NCBI GenBank assembly: GCA_965660165.1
Contig: CBFHYU010000004.1
Location: 24,393 to 88,392 of the forward strand
DNA length: 64,000 nucleotides
Direction: 5' to 3'
From: WTJO01 sp965660165
Lineage (GTDB): Bacteria; Pseudomonadota; Alphaproteobacteria; Puniceispirillales; Puniceispirillaceae
Shown: piece by piece, positions 63,221 through 64,000 of the stretch
How positions within the stretch are numbered: the stretch's first letter is position 1
Layout of the letters: each line of letters opens with the position of its first letter
The notes under the pieces: model-generated
Databases searched by the model: none
What the model was told of the DNA's origin: nothing
What the model saw: only the letters and a program-made list of their open reading frames with translations
Program-made: the position numbers and the translations under genes

Positions 63221-64000
63221 TCATTTTGAACAATATCTATGCAGAGTATTGCAGAGATCGGCTAATTTTGCATGTGGAGATGTTAACAATTTTAATGCTA
63301 TCTCTCGTGTGATTATCTGCTGAGAAGCAGTAAGATATTCGACAGGTGATTTTCCATCTACTCGCCCAAGCATCAATGCAGGCACAAGCTGGCAAACACG
63401 TGTTTCAAGCATAGTTGGGTCTTCCCATCCAATATAGGGCGCATAGGACTGCCAGAAATCATGGACAGCCTGAAGATTGGTTGTTTGCCTGTGCGGTAAA
63501 TGAATTGTTTTAAGCAATAGATGGTTCAAAAAGAACGATATATCAAAACAGGGATCTCCCATCGTGGCGCATTCTGCATCAAGAATTATTGGCTCAGAGT
63601 TTCGGAAAAATATGTTTTTGGGGCTAACATCGCCATGAATCAAAAGCCTATCTGCACGATATAGACGCTCTGCCTCTGCGAGCAAAATATCTGATAGGTC
63701 TGGATGGGATGAGGCCGTATAACATAGATAGGGCTCAACTCTTAATGCCCAAAAATCATCCTGATTCTGAAATGCGCTAGCATCAAACTCATGGCGTGAT
63801 GAGGCGTGATGAATCTTGCCTAACACAGTGCCTATTTTTCCTGCCTCAGTGCCAGTATCAGCACCAGCCAACAATGCTGTTTTATACAGATAATTATCTT
63901 CTGCCTCTAGATATGCCATAGCAAAACCTTGCAATGCATCACTATATCCAAATAGCTGGACAGCATTTTGAGGCACGGTTTTAGCTGCAAAACTCAACCA
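63221..64000 (-). CDS. APH-fold small-molecule kinase (partial, runs off the window)
   Basis: Phosphotransferase of the aminoglycoside/choline/methylthioribose kinase fold. The catalytic loop LIHGDVSPKNIFF (H-G-D-x4-N) and the metal-binding aspartate in PIILDAECATMGDP are present. At least 258 residues are visible; the N-lobe with its ATP-binding lysine is missing, because the frame is still open at the window edge. It precedes the enolase-like gene by 14 bases and would be the first of the three visible genes of that operon. Members phosphorylate hydroxyls on sugars, choline or similar small molecules; the substrate here is unknown. Confidence 0.8.
   Translation of the reverse strand, partial: WLSFAAKTVPQNAVQLFGYSDALQGFAMAYLEAEDNYLYKTALLAGADTGTEAGKIGTVLGKIHHASSRHEFDASAFQNQDDFWALRVEPYLCYTASSHPDLSDILLAEAERLYRADRLLIHGDVSPKNIFFRNSEPIILDAECATMGDPCFDISFFLNHLLLKTIHLPHRQTTNLQAVHDFWQSYAPYIGWEDPTMLETRVCQLVPALMLGRVDGKSPVEYLTASQQIITREIALKLLTSPHAKLADLCNTLHRYCSK

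Overview
The window is a gene-dense piece of an alphaproteobacterial chromosome with moderate-to-low GC (judged by eye, not counted). The gene order ntrB-ntrC-ntrY-ntrX-trkA-dat-hfq, the pdhA / lipoyl-pdhB / pdhC / lpd / lipA / coq10-type block, a fused ispDF and the NtrX type are all alphaproteobacterial. Short intergenic gaps, many 1-20 bp overlaps, uptake of a sulfonate-like compound, a Na+/H+ antiporter and two different photolyases suggest a streamlined, sunlit marine bacterium. The SAR116 (Puniceispirillales) neighbourhood is my best guess, but this is inference. I see no phage, insertion sequence, plasmid or CRISPR.

Layout. 1-6.0 kb: a taurine-family ABC importer followed by two hydroxyacid dehydrogenases of the two families known to act as an (R)/(S)-sulfolactate dehydrogenase pair. 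6.0-9.9 kb: tiny membrane ORFs, a SufU/NifU-like scaffold, NhaA, a histone-deacetylase-fold amidohydrolase and a DUF192 protein. 10-13.8 kb: tRNA-Pro(UGG), an SDR, a structured intergenic segment, two small unknown proteins, a HAD dehalogenase-like protein, a cupin and a LysE/RhtB exporter. 13.8-18.4 kb (minus strand): ppiD-trpE-SPOR protein. 18.5-24 kb: tpiA, secG, pyrG, kdsA, eno and ftsB. 24.2-30.8 kb: the pyruvate dehydrogenase operon with lipA and a COQ10/RatA-like gene. 30.8-33.1 kb (minus strand): ispDF-pgpA-pncC. 33.3-44 kb: dusB-ntrBC-ntrYX-trkA-dat-hfq-inositol phosphatase. 44-53.7 kb: mazG, DUF502, recG, sdhE, mfd, FrnE-like, HugZ-like and GST genes. 53.7-58.3 kb (minus strand): an Fe-S (6-4)-type photolyase and a CPD photolyase, then a desaturase-HIT pair. 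58.4-61.1 kb: a DMT transporter overlapping a fused CoA-binding/O-acetylhomoserine sulfhydrylase. 61.1-64 kb (minus strand): an SDR, a divergent enolase paralogue and an APH-fold kinase that runs off the window.

Most of the window is housekeeping: glycolysis into the pyruvate dehydrogenase complex and its lipoate supply, isoprenoid and Kdo precursors, nitrogen-type two-component regulation and DNA repair. The parts that look least described are (a) the importer plus dehydrogenase pair at the left end, which would fit sulfolactate uptake and stereo-inversion; (b) the kinase / enolase-like / SDR cassette at the right end, where the enolase paralogue has lost a conserved active-site histidine although a normal enolase is encoded at 22.3 kb; and (c) an NtrC whose ATPase domain is degenerate. 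Start codons were moved from the longest frame where a ribosome-binding site or family length argued for it; each case is stated in its entry.
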